The position numbers were made by a program, and so were the translations under genes. A DNA stretch of 64,000 nt from Glandiceps talaboti (lineage: Eukaryota; Hemichordata; Enteropneusta; Spengelidae): contig NC_135567.1 in assembly GCF_964340395.1 (NCBI RefSeq), positions 20,002,806 to 20,066,805 on the forward strand. The letters run 5' to 3'. Positions 50,694 through 61,583 of the stretch are shown here, piece after piece; position 1 is the stretch's first letter; each line of letters starts with the position of its first letter. Under the pieces are notes generated by a model. It did no database searches and was not told where the DNA came from. It was given only the letters and a program-made list of their open reading frames with translations.

Positions 50694-51899
50694 TCATGTC
50701 ATGTTCGTGTATCCTACATCGTACTTATCGCTAGAGTAAACGTCTCGCCAAGTATGTAGAAAGTTCGCTATTATCGGTCGATTTTCTTCGCCTACTATGG
50801 TAAAGCTTTTGTCGAATAGGGGTTGTAGATGCAAAGGTACGGTAGTCATCGCTTCGTTAATTGTCATGTGATATACTGTATTTGTCTCTGGTACGTATTC
50901 CGGTAGTTCCTTGGTTGCAACAGCTGTGGTAAGGGCAATGGTCGTACCCTTGGGGATGTGAAAAGCCTTCTCCGAAATATTCATCATTCTTACAGGAATG
51001 GTATGTCTGCTAATGTCTACAAGAACTCTACCAACCATAACTCCATCTCGTTTAAATCGATCCTTTTGCGTCGGCTCTACCATTCCGCATACGCTGTTTT
51101 TGATTCGTCGTGACAATACAACGGCAATCACCATTTCATGTTCTGCAGGTATAGTTGTATTGTAGATCATCTTAACTCTTGCCCGCAGATGACCTCCATG
51201 TTGATTGAGTAAAGGGACACTTCCTTCATAAAAACCTAAGGTAAACAAATGGGTTCGTATTTCTGCTGGTGTCGCTAGAATGTAGTCATTGCCTACATCT
51301 TCGCCAATCTCTGCTACCATTGCTGTTAAAGTCGTTGTATTGGGACCGACATGAATAGTAAATTCTGTCTCGCCGCTTATGAATAGTGGGGTAACGCCAT
51401 CGGCTTGCATCGCTGTCATGGTTACAGGTTGAAACGATGGTCTTTTGTTTCTTGGGATACGCTTATATACTTTATTAGAAATAATCGTTATTTCTGATCC
51501 GCAGTCTAGAAAGGAAATAACTTCCCTGCTGTGAATTTTCGCTGCTACATAAAACGCAAGTTTTGAAGTATTAATATGATTTGTAACCATTTGATTATGA
51601 TTAGTGTTCACCTTCGTATTAAACGGTGTAGTAGAATATTTTGAATGTCTACTTTGCGGTTGTTTACGTTGGCGTAAAACGTTAAATTTCAGATGGTTTA
51701 CTGGTTGTTGGGGTGATTCGCCGTTCGACGTCTCAGGTTGCCTATGGTTAACTCGTGATCGGGTCTTGTTGCTGTGGCCTGGAGGTCGACCCGTTCTTCC
51801 TCCAGTCGACTTCCATTTCCCTGTCGGGGATAGTTCTGTTGAACGTGTCCTCGTTGTCCACAACATAACATTCTCGTTGTTCGTACCATCTATTTTCAT
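50694..51899 (-). CDS. Gypsy-type gag-pol: retropepsin region
   Basis: This is a 401-codon open frame. The aspartic protease motif is visible at about residues 130-140 (ISFLDCGSEITIIS, the D-x-G active-site pattern with C in the middle), with the beta-strand region (FYVAAKI) before it. The C-terminus (WRDVYSSDKYDVG) is the stretch that normally leads into the reverse transcriptase, but a stop follows. The first 60 residues are a frame-shifted nucleocapsid region. It is retained as an ORF without a complete polyprotein, so probably not functional. Confidence 0.7.
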   Translation of the reverse strand: MKIDGTNNENVMLWTTRTRSTELSPTGKWKSTGGRTGRPPGHSNKTRSRVNHRQPETSNGESPQQPVNHLKFNVLRQRKQPQSRHSKYSTTPFNTKVNTNHNQMVTNHINTSKLAFYVAAKIHSREVISFLDCGSEITIISNKVYKRIPRNKRPSFQPVTMTAMQADGVTPLFISGETEFTIHVGPNTTTLTAMVAEIGEDVGNDYILATPAEIRTHLFTLGFYEGSVPLLNQHGGHLRARVKMIYNTTIPAEHEMVIAVVLSRRIKNSVCGMVEPTQKDRFKRDGVMVGRVLVDISRHTIPVRMMNISEKAFHIPKGTTIALTTAVATKELPEYVPETNTVYHMTINEAMTTVPLHLQPLFDKSFTIVGEENRPIIANFLHTWRDVYSSDKYDVGYTNMT

Positions 51900-52099
51900 C
51901 TGTTTTATCTATACTGCTCTGTCTTTTAGGTTTTGGACAGCGGATGATATATCGAGTGTCTTCTGTTCAGTGGATCAGGATTACTGTTATAGTTATGATA
52001 GTCAGGGAAGTCATCGTGTCCAATGCAACAAGTTCGCCGTCATTCACCGTTCTTCTTGGCTTCCGCTTGTAGGTAAGCCTCGATGGAGACTGCTGCATG

Positions 52100-52830
52100 G
52101 ATAGATTCGTCTAAGTTCTAGGGCATTCTCTATACAAGTCCATGCGAATGTTCTGGTCTGGAATAGCTTCGGTGAAGTATTGACGGGCCAGGCGATCAAT
52201 AGCATTACAAGTTAATTCTGAGTATGCTAGTTCCGTCAATTCTAAAATTGATTGTCTAAGTTCTGCTCAAGACTCATTTTGACATTTCTTTCTACTACGA
52301 AGTTGCCAAAAATACGTTTCAGGCTGTCCACAAGTCTTCATATCGGGCAGTGGTGATGTCACTAATTCTGTTTAATACTTTCTGTGCGGAGCCACGGAAA
52401 GACGCTGCTAGAAACTGAGCTTTTTGATAACCGTCCCATTTATTAATCGTTGCGCAGGACTCGAAGTGGTTACAGTATTCTTTCCACGGTGTTCGCCCGT
52501 CGTACCTGTCTGGTGTGATGGATGGTTTCGTCGGGAAATTAATTCCATGTTCACTGAATTGCTGTCGACCATATAGTTGGGGTTGACGTTATAGTGAGGG
52601 TCGTAGTTCGTCCGGTGGAGTGTTGTAGTCATAGGGTTGTGTTGCTGGATGCCTATTTCAAGTATCTTTCCATCTATATTGTATATTACTATTGGGCGGA
52701 GATTGTTAGTCGGCATCAAATGTGTTGAGGTCGGTCTTTCGTTGTCTATTGGAGTCCGCGTCGTCCGTAACAGGTGTCCGTAACTAAGAGCGCGGGTCGG
52801 GGTGTATACTTCGAACAATTCTCGTCGATC
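52100..52830 (-). pseudogene. Gypsy-type gag, frameshifted
   Basis: A block near 52510-52340 shows the Ty3/Gypsy gag pattern: DGRTPWKEYCNHFE, then AQFLAASFRGSAQKVL, ending in an in-frame TGA. The upstream part is open in a different frame (52408-52818), and further gag-like codons follow in a third. It cannot encode an intact capsid protein. Confidence 0.75.
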
Positions 52831-52911
52831 GCGATCGTTCTCTGACGTAGTTGGTAGTGGCGTACAATGTATCGTTTTGTCATTGTACGGTGTTGTTGTG
52901 CCATTTCAATG

Positions 52912-53248
<337 letters not shown>

Positions 53249-53460
53249 TATGAAGAAATACATTTTTGAAGGCCCCTAAAAACTCTCTCAAATGATTTCA
53301 AGGCTCCTTTAATTCTCAGCACTAACTACCACCTACACATAGCTCACTAGCAATGTACATGTACATTTGTATGGTAACCTTGAATTTCAAGGTACATTTT
53401 TAAAATAACACATACTGGCAGATAATAGCCTGTGTTTTAGAGTTACACATATTTTAGTAC

Positions 53461-53829
53461 CTGGCACTTCATCCTTACAAGTTAGATACTCCTTGTAATC
53501 TATCCTTGTGTCCAGTGATATGTAGGTGAAACCAATGTCGTCCAAATCTGCCTCCATTATCAATGTTGTCTCCACCATTTCACTTAGACGTTTGCTTCCA
53601 TACTCCTCCATCAAACATTCCAAAGCCTCACGTGACTGACATTTCATAACATAGGATCCGTTGCCATGGTGTCCATGTTTAACAGCCAAGCCTGGGTGAA
53701 TCTTGCCTAACTTTCTAGGTAAGGTTGTATTTTGTTGTAGTATCTTACAAAACTCATCATCTACATCTCTGACTGTATTCCCTTTCAATGGTATGCAGCT
53801 ATTGATTTCTATCTTTACAGTGATTTCAC
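53461..53829 (-). CDS. Gene B exon 8: second TRADD-N-like domain
   Basis: This is a 369-nt phase 1-1 exon, acceptor CTCTTTAG and donor CCAG/GTACTA, the same length as gene A exon 7. Few residues differ (for example CYVMEC to SYVMKC and DCLM to ECLM). Like its partner it shows strand, helix (DDEFCKIL), strand (YVMKCQS), helix (EALECLMEEYGSKRLSEMVE) and strand, a layout compatible with TRADD N-terminal domains. Downstream homology with gene A continues only to about 53270, where the hairpin and (TA)n begin. Confidence 0.7.
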
Positions 53830-54467
53830 CTAAAGAGATTAAAACACTTTAAGTTAATACAGTGTTATGGATTTCAGTCAACTTTGTACAACTTAATAAT
53901 AATTTACAATAATGTGAAAACAGTAATCTTCTCTCAGTGCTCTGGGTATCCTTCAGATATATTCAAGACAACACCATAATAGTTTGCTGATGTTTCTGGG
54001 GAAGCACTGACACAAACACCAGAGTTTTGAAATTTATAATATTTTAGGTAAGTTACAGCTGTTTGAATATTCCTCTGTTCTTGACTTGATTTTATGAATT
54101 TATAATGAGCAATTTGAAGCTAATATTTCAGTACAAATGGTTGATGTAGTAAACAATGGAAATAAAAATCAAACTTCTTGGAGCATGATCTCTCGAGACA
54201 CAGTTATTGTATTTTGGAAGAATGATTCAATCATTTGCGAATTCGTGTTTGAAGTTAAGATGGTATCCATAGTTGATGTTATAGGCAAGTTTGAATCTAT
54301 AGATAGCATTTAGATCAGAAGAGTTATGTACGTATACAATCAGGTAACATTGTGATGGCCCTGAAAGTAAATAGGTAGCCATGGTAACGGATACATTCCA
54401 GAACGTACTTGTATACGTCTGCACTCGGCTCATTAAGTGCTAATATAAATCAAGTTTGATAACTTAC

Positions 54468-54569
54468 ATTGTTTTCTTCTTTGCTCTTGTCCACGTGCAT
54501 CATTGTCTAATGTGATGTCATCAGATAAATCTTGTGACGTCATTTTCCCACTCTCAGGTGTTTCTACCT
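54468..54569 (-). CDS. Gene B exon 7: short acidic linker
   Basis: This is a 102-nt phase 1-1 exon, acceptor TACTTACAG and donor CAAT/GTAAGT. It is almost identical to gene A exon 6 (SQDLSDDITLDND). It links the GT-like and the second TRADD-N-like modules. Confidence 0.7.
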
Positions 54570-55190
54570 CTGTAAGTAAGTCGAGATTTTTTCTTTGAAA
54601 ATCACAAGATATATGTAATAAAGTAAAAACTGTTTTCATATGTGCCACGTGTCAATGTTTTAGTTTGGAGCTGCAATAGTATTACATTCATGTCACTGGA
54701 TACATTGCAATATACAAAATGTGAACGAGTTATATAATATTAACATTATTCACAATTAAGATCTGGTTGGTATCTAAAATATCATTCCGGAAGATATGTA
54801 TCATATGTCAAAGTTTTAGTTTGAAGCTGTAATTTGATCTCACTGGACACATTGCAATATACAAATCACATGAACGAATTATCTAATATTGTTATCTTTC
54901 ACACTATAGAATGAGTGGTGTGTATCTAAAATAACATTCAGGGAGAGAAGTGCTCATGAATTAATATTAAAATATTAACTTAATGAAACCTTCCTCTTCA
55001 TCGATATTTCGATATGTACAAGCCTTACGAAGGTCTAAGGTTGCATCTACCCAATAAAAAAAGCCAATATATTATAAAAACTATATATTTTATCAGTAAC
55101 TTTACACATGAAATTGGTTACAGCTGTAACTGTCAATTATGTTTATTTTTCTCCTGCATTAGCAGTGCTTAGATTTGTAGATTTATTTAC

Positions 55191-56438
55191 CAATGTTTGA
55201 TGTATCCTGGTACTCTTGCAGCTCTGTAGTAACTAACTCTATGAAATCTTTATTAACATCTTTTAATCTCTGCTCCACTATTTGCTGCATAGCAAACCTT
55301 ACTTCTTTGGCTCGTCTCAAGGCAAGTTTGTATTTCCTGCAGATATGGAAAATCCTTTCCTGTAAGTCGTGTGGTCCTTCAATCATGTCAACAACGAGTC
55401 GGTAAGAGTAGAGCCCCATGTGTTGTGTCACTAGTGTATGGCTAGGCGTGCCTCTAGCCATAATGACAGGTATTTCCGCACACATGGCAGCTAGTGTGAA
55501 ATTTACGTAGTTCAGTTTAGATGGTGGTATGAGAACAAGATGTGATGAACTCAATTCTCTCTCAATGTGTTCAGTTGTTGACATCTCACCAGGTACTATC
55601 TTCAGTTTTGAATGTGGTTGAAGCCGAGCTATGAGACCTGGCTCATCACCAGCAGGTACACCAAGGATTCTCCATGTCGTAATCTTTCCTGCTGTCACAA
55701 AGTTTTTTTCTGCGACCCAGTTCATGGCACTTACAAGGACAGAGTCACTTTTAAGGTTCTCGACTTCATTTGGGTCAAGTAACGACAGTATGTTGAACTC
55801 CTTTGCTGTCGACTTTGGGTTTAATGTGGGTAAGTTGTAGAACTTCTCATCTGGTATAGGTGACAATTCAAAGTGCTTCATGTCAGGATGAGGTGGTTTG
55901 TATATTGCTCGGAAACCCTGGAATGAATCGGACCCGATAGAAAATACCGCATTGGACTTCTTAACTTCATCTCGTAATTTTTTCCATCTGATCTGTAGTT
56001 CTTCACTCTCACAGCCAACAATGATAGGTGTTATTGCATCTGGGTGAAGAAAATTAATCATAAACAGTGACGACCATGGGAACAGATCACTGTGGATCTT
56101 CAATGCTGCATCGGACCCTAGTATTGACAATCCGAACACAAAGCGAACATCTTCAACATCTTCCAACTTTGGAAAGTAATTTTCATGATTTACCAGCCAG
56201 CCTGGGTTAGGTTTTCTGTAGGCATGGTGACCCATCGGTGTTGGATATATTAGTTTTACTCCAAGTTTTCGTGCAGATTCGCGATCACGTTTATTCCCAT
56301 TTAAGACTGTCGCATGAACTGTCATTCCCATCTCCTGAAGTAGTCGTACAAGAAGGTGAATACCACCAGTCGAATCTCCCTCAAATTGCGATCCAAACTG
56401 TTCACAAATAATCAGTGCCGTGGGAGACATTTTGTATC
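55191..56438 (-). CDS. Gene B exon 6: GT-B/GT4-like glycosyltransferase domain
   Basis: This is a 1248-nt phase 1-1 exon, fully open, with acceptor TTATTGCAG and donor CATTG/GTAAAT. Rossmann glycine loop GDSTGGIHLLVRLLQEMG, C-terminal half with LGVPAGDEPGL and LIPPSKLNYVNFTLAAM, as in gene A. The donor-site acidic residues of GT4 enzymes again appear replaced by N and A. It differs from gene A's copy at 30 of 415 residues, 18 of them between residues 68 and 143. The intron side of the acceptor beyond about 7 bp is SINE tail sequence and not the native sequence seen in gene A. Confidence 0.78.
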
Positions 56439-56449
56439 CTGCAATAACA

Positions 56450-56812
56450 ATAATAATGTTGGGTTTTATATAGCACTTTTCCTATTTTGTGCACAAAGCG
56501 CTTTACAATTATTACAATTATTACCCCAGGCATGGATCTATATCTGCACAACAATACTTTCTCAACTTCATGGGGGCATACAATCTATTGCAGCACCTAA
56601 GACCACATAAGATTAAAGCATTCACATTACAAATTCTATCCTACCAGGTTCCCAATTATACAGCTGGGTTGACTGAGGCACAGTCATGGTTCAAATCTTG
56701 CCCAAGGACTTTAGTCACTCACAAACAAATGGCAGTGATGGGGCTCAAACCTGCAACCTGCAGATTCCAAGCCAGCCATTCTAACCATTCACCCATCATG
56801 ACTCCACAGTAG
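56450..56812 (-). mobile_element. tRNA-derived SINE
   Basis: On the minus strand the head reads like a tRNA promoter: a GGTTAGAATGGCTGG segment in the A-box position and GGTTTGAGCCC as the B box, 30-40 bp apart, followed by a body with the widespread AAGCGCTTT and CTATATAAAACCC blocks. The tail is an (ATT)n-like run that ends next to the acceptor of the GT exon. It lies in gene B intron 5 and is absent from gene A, so it inserted after the duplication. Confidence 0.8.
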
Positions 56813-57043
56813 AAATATTTGATCAAGATGATGACAGTTTATTTTTCAATTTTAATAATTAGTAATGACATTTAGAAAGTACAACAGTATTAGTCAATAT
56901 TTATAATATTTCTGATATCTGGTTACAAGGGTCAATATTTAGATTAATTTCATAATTAATATATTTGTTACTTCCTTATATGTTCTCACATCACAAACTA
57001 ACCATCAAAGACAAACAGTGCATTAGATGTAATGTTTACTAAC

Positions 57044-57979
57044 CTTGAAGTATCTTTCTAAGTCTTTCATATTCTCTTCTACTTATTTTCAGAACGATTC
57101 TAGCTCTGTATCCAGCTTCTAATGCTCTGGCTTTTATCTCTGGTGATAGAAGAATGTCTGTCAGACGCTCTTGTATTACACCGTCACAATGTCTCTGCCA
57201 GAAATAGTCCAGGTCACGATGTGAAAGGAAAGATAAATTGAAGAACAAGGATCCTTCTTCTGTGTCATCAAGAATTGATTTGTTCTCTTCAAACAGCTGT
57301 TGCAATAGTGTTATTAGGACAGGATCTTTTCTTTTTAAAATGTCCTCCCTTTTACCTTTGAAGTGCTTAAAGACCAACTTGAGAACCTCATCCTCCAACT
57401 TTTCTCGCTGTTTCTTTTTCTTTTGATTTGCAAGTTGCGTCTCTTTTTCTTCAGCCAGTAACTTGCGCTCCTCTAATTGTCTTTTCCTTTCTCTGTCTTT
57501 TAATTCTCTTTCATCCAGTTGCAGCTTTTGTCCCTCCATTTGCAGTTTACATTTACGCATTTCGAACTGCAGGTGCATTTGACGTTTATCCATTTCGAAC
57601 TTTTCTTCTTCCGTTTGCAGTTTACATTTATGCATTTCGAGGTCCAGTTGCATTTGCAGCTTTTGTCCCTCCATTTCCAGTTTACATTTACGCATTTCGA
57701 ACTCCAATTGCATTTGACGTTTATCCATTTCGAACTTTTCTTCTTCCATTTGCAGTTTAAATTTACGCATTTCAAGGTCCAGTTCCATTTGACGTTTATC
57801 CATGTTGGTATTTTCTTCCTTCAATTTCATTTTACGGTTACGTATTGTCATCTTCTCTTGCTCCATTTTCCTTTTCCTTCGCTGTATATCAATGTTTGTT
57901 TTACGCATTTGACGCTCTTCTTCTTCTTTACCAGCTATGTCAATCAAATCCAACTGAATATGTGCTTCAGCTGGTAATC
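57044..57979 (-). CDS. Gene B exon 5: expanded coiled coil plus first TRADD-N-like domain
   Basis: This is a 936-nt phase 1-1 exon (312 codons), acceptor TTGTTTGTAG and donor CAAG/GTTAGT. Residues of about 20-215 are coiled coil containing a roughly 46-residue module twice (units such as FEMDKRQM, QLEFEMRKCKLEMEGQKLQ and LDLEMHKCKLQTEEEKFEMD). This explains the extra 78 residues relative to gene A exon 4. The last 80 residues are the conserved compact block (GSLFFNLSFLSHRDLDYFW, ERLTDILLSPEIKARALEAG, RARIVLKIS), TRADD-N-like. Confidence 0.72.
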
Positions 57980-58261
57980 CTACAAACAATTATAAAAAAC
58001 AATAATATCAATTTTGATACAACAAATAATTCTCTCTTTTGTCATCATTAACAGGATAAAAACTAGTGAAGGTAGAAATGTACAAATAAACCATAAGTCT
58101 AGACAGGAAGTGCCAATAAAACATTGCATCATGGGTAATGCCATCCCCGCCGACTGGTCTAACTTATCTTTCCTCTTTCCCTCTATTTTTGCAAAGAAGC
58201 AGTAATGAAAAGTGTAAGTCCACAATTATAAAATAATACTGAACTTGAAATACACATTTAA

Positions 58262-58435
58262 TAATAAAACAATAATGGTATACATAAATACCCACAATGC
58301 ATTGTACAGTGGTAATTACATAAATACCCACAATGCATTGTGCCAATGGTAATTACATAAATACCCAAAATGCATTGTGCAATGGTAATTACATAAATAC
58401 CCACAATGCATTGTGCCAATGTAATTACATAAGAG
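58262..58435. repeat. 37-bp tandem repeat, about 4-5 copies
   Basis: ACATAAATACCCACAATGCA followed by TTGTGCCAATGGTAATT is repeated in gene B intron 4. Confidence 0.9.
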
Positions 58436-58579
58436 CATTCCATGGCATGGTAACATATTCAGGTAAATTTCTATAGAGAGTAATCCAGTGTACATATTAC
58501 AACCTTAGATGTATATAACAATTGTATATTGTATACCTAAATGAAATGTCAATTGTAGATTGATAGTTGTCATTCTCAC

Positions 58580-58906
58580 CTTCTTTACTTCTTGACTTTT
58601 TAGGTTGTTTCTTTGTCATCCAAGGTCGCCGTGGTTTATTTTTTGCAGAAGATTTCCCCTTTTTGGGCGATTGACTTTTGTCACTCTGTACCCCTTCTTT
58701 CTTTTTATACATTGCTGCTTTTTTAGATGGTTGAATGGGTGCCTTGGGTAGGTTTACTCTATCGGGAGGTACCTGTGCTAGTGTTTCTTGTGATTGAACA
58801 TCACTGACACTACACACTGGTTGAGGTGACATCTGTGACTGATTGTCATCTGACACAATATCATCATCTGTAGGCTGGCTCTCAACATTTCCAGACCTTG
58901 GATCTG
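58580..58906 (-). CDS. Gene B exon 4 (copy 3b): basic linker
   Basis: This is a 327-nt phase 1-1 exon with acceptor TTACTGGCAG and donor GAAG/GTGAGA. It is the direct counterpart of gene A exon 3 (same length, same Ser/Gln-rich then Lys-rich layout: MYKKKEGVQSDKSQSPKKGK). Together with 59483-59806 it gives gene B two tandem copies of the linker. Confidence 0.75.
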
Positions 58907-58954
58907 CTGCCAGTAAGAAAAAATCTTAGTATGATTAATAAAACAAGGTCAAGT

Positions 58955-58976
58955 CAGTCAGTCAGTCAGTCAGGCA

Positions 58977-59028
<52 letters not shown>

Positions 59029-59037
59029 ATCTATCTA

Positions 59038-59087
<50 letters not shown>

Positions 59088-59130
59088 AGTCTGTCTGTCT
59101 GTCTGTCTATCTCTCTGTCTCTCTGTCTTT
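58955..59130. repeat. (CAGT)/(CTGT) microsatellite
   Basis: CAGT units pass into CTGT units. Paralogous to the tracts at 9170-9262 and 59857-59935. Confidence 0.95.
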
Positions 59131-59373
59131 GCTGAGTTAGTGATGTAGTATTTATGGCATCCCGCTTGCTTACACTACAATTATCATTATTTGTCTACCA
59201 ACTGGCTGACCTGTTGACTGTTCACTATGATGGACATATATGACATGTGACACATTGTTACTTGGTCTTATTTCATGTTGTAGATACGATAGTAGAGTGA
59301 GTAAACTCTCTAATATCTTGAGATGTGTCGCCTACCAAGTGGAGATCAATATATTAACAGTTAATCATAGGAT

Positions 59374-59436
59374 GGTAATAATTGGTCTAGGTATGACAAT
59401 ATTCCGATATGACAACCTCTATAATAATTGTATATG
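59374..59436. repeat. Single unit of the 46-bp satellite (founder copy)
   Basis: TTGGTCTAGGTATGACAATA, TTCCGATATGACAACCTC and TATAATAATT form about 1.3 units, embedded in flanks that match gene A at 9540-9703 on one side. There is no array here. This is the unamplified state of the sequence that fills 9.6 kb of gene A intron 2. Confidence 0.9.
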
Positions 59437-59482
59437 GTACTGTAACAGCTTTAAAACTGTCACTAACAAAATAAAAACTCAC

Positions 59483-59806
59483 CTTTATGTTTTCTAGATA
59501 TTTTAGGTAATTTCTTTGTCATCCAATTTCGCCATGGTTTATATTTGGCAGAAGATTTCCCTTTCTTGGATGATTGCCTTTTATCACTCTGTACCCTTCC
59601 TTTCTTTTTATACATTGCTGCTCTTTTAGATGGTTGACCGGGTGCCTTGGATAGGTTTACTCTATCGGGAGGTGCCTGTGCTACTGTTTCTTGTGATTGA
59701 ACATCACTGACACTACACACTGGTTGAGGTGACATCTGTAACTGATTGTCATCTGACACAACCCCTTCATCTGTAGACGGGCTCTCAACATTTCCAGACC
59801 TCGGAT
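59483..59806 (-). CDS. Gene B exon 3 (copy 3a): basic linker
   Basis: This is a 324-nt phase 1-1 exon (108 codons), acceptor ATTGGTAATAG and donor AAAG/GTGAGT. Sequence resembles 58580-58906 and gene A exon 3 (SPQPVCSVSDVQSQE; MYKKKGRVQSDKRQSSKKGK). No counterpart remains in gene A, where the satellite array occupies the equivalent interval. Confidence 0.75.
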
Positions 59807-59856
59807 CTATTACCAATAAGAAACATTCTAAGTATGATTAAAATAAAACAAGGTAT

Positions 59857-59935
59857 CAGTCTGTCTGTCTGTCTGTCAGTCAGTCAGTCAGTCAGTCAGT
59901 CAGTCAGTCAGTCAGTCAGTCTGTCTGTCTGTCTG
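59857..59935. repeat. (CAGT)/(CTGT) microsatellite
   Basis: The same tract type and position relative to exon 3a as the other two CAGT tracts. Confidence 0.95.
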
Positions 59936-60925
59936 TATTTGACTGGCTGGTTGACTGGCTGACAATCTGATTAAAATCTGATTGGGTGAAAGCGGCTATA
60001 GATGTCTTTATGTACGTCTGTTTTCATTGTTTTGTGTTGTTAGTTTTGTTCCAGCTGATCGCTGCCTTCTCACATCTGACCCTGTGTAATAGAAAATCTC
60101 ATTTGAATCTCAATGAGAGACAGCACAGTCACCGGGTCATGTCACTCATGCAATCCTTTGCATGTATGTTTGTTTTTTTAAATTTTGTGTACAGCTGCCA
60201 ACATACCACTCATACTGACTGGCTACTCAAAAGTGTGGGCTTCAAATGAGATATACCTAATGTATTACACAGGGTCAGGTGTTGTGGGAAGGAGATGATT
60301 ACCCAGAACAAACCTAAAACCTCACATTTGACTGTCATTATTTAGGTAAGTTGTAGTCTATCCTGCAGCAAATCTCAAGATGTGCAGTCAGAGATGGTTT
60401 GATACCACATTAACATTTAGACTAGGTCAAGTGAGGTCAGCATCAGTGCGCCCTCTAATAATAACATTTTGTTTTTGAGTCAAAATGATAAACTGGGATT
60501 TCTTGTGAGTCACCACATAGTAAGAAATTGTGGAACACCAAATTTTGATGTGTCATGTACTAGAAATTGCCAATAATATATCCATGGTCAGTGGCATATA
60601 TGGTATGAGAGCCCAGCACAGGAAGATGTACAGTCCTTAGCATAGGGCATGTAATATTTCATAGATTGTTGTTTTCCAGGTCTACAGACTAAATATTAAC
60701 AACCTTTTGACTATATATTCCTACCTGTAAGGAACTACTACTACTACGATTTATTTTTACGTAGTACAGAGATTGATACATTTGTAGCAGCAGGATTCGT
60801 ATGATATTTTCCTAAGAAAACGCCAATCTAAGCAATAATGCATGCCCCTGTGTGCCTTGGGATTTTTGGTACCATGAACAATATATTCTCCACAGTGAAA
60901 GGTTGTTTTACAATTAAAGACCCAC

Positions 60926-61137
60926 CTGGATGGCATGTTGAAGTTTTCTTAAAATATTTCTCTACAGATCATTCCTGTCCGCGTGACATAACAGCTCTTC
61001 AAGATTTGCAGTATTTGATTCACTAATATGTGCTGTTTCACACAGTTTGATGAATAGGTTGTATGCTGTGTCCAGTTTATCCAAATCACCCGTGGGGATA
61101 AGCTTACGACACAGTTGTTTCATTCTTTGAAAATCTC
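60926..61137 (-). CDS. Gene B exon 2: DED helices 2-6, with one-base deletion
   Basis: The exon has 212 nt against 213 in gene A, with the same acceptor position (TTTTTGTAG) and donor (CCAG/GTGGGT). It encodes FQRMKQLCRKLIPTGDLDKL, a helix with NLFIKLCETAHIS, and LEELLCHADRNDL, including the RxDL-type motif. One base is missing directly after GATCTG, so the next codon is TAG. Translation would stop at the end of the DED, giving roughly a 90-residue DED-only product, unless the base is a sequencing error or polymorphism. All later exons remain open. Confidence 0.75.
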
Positions 61138-61499
61138 CTACAAAAAGAAATGCCATAGATTAAAACCTGTTTAATTCTTGAAATAATATCATGTACATGA
61201 AACCCCAAAACTCCCCTAAAGTAAATTCCAATTAAAATATCCCTCATTACGTATGCAAAATCCACTATGGTGGAATATGCCCACATACACGTAGTTCACT
61301 GATTCTAGAGAAGAAATTAAAATCATTGTAGATTTATCATAACCCCATGTGATTTATTTTAGTAAAATGTCTATTTTTGTTAGCCAGTCAAGATATACTT
61401 TGTCATATCTTGCAAAAAAAATGGAATAATGACACCATGATGACTGGTTGAAAGTAAATGTGTTAATTAGAACTTGAGAAGTACATCACTCATATTCAT

Positions 61500-61546
61500 A
61501 TTTCAGACTAGGCTAATTATGTTTCCAACAAAACAAACAAACAAAC

Positions 61547-61581
<35 letters not shown>

Positions 61582-61583
61582 GC
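61500..61583. repeat. (AAAC)n-(CAA)n microsatellite
   Basis: AAAC units followed by CAA units in gene B intron 1. Confidence 0.9.

Larger units (their letters stand above)
50575..52830 (-). mobile_element. Degenerate Ty3/Gypsy retrotransposon remnant
   Basis: In order on the minus strand there is a gag with frameshifts (about 52830-52100), a frameshifted CCHC knuckle (near 51860), an intact protease-region frame (50694-51899) and a short reverse-transcriptase N-terminal fragment in another frame (about 50575-50665). Most RT, RNase H and integrase are missing and I find no LTR pair. It sits in gene B intron 8 in the same orientation as the gene, and is absent from gene A in the visible part. 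Confidence 0.8.

Noticed and set aside
51604-52104. 166-codon plus-strand frame
   Set aside because: Antisense of the Gypsy gag-pol region; no domain.
57428-58051. Phe/Leu-rich plus-strand frames of 110-152 codons
   Set aside because: Antisense of the coiled-coil exon of gene B.
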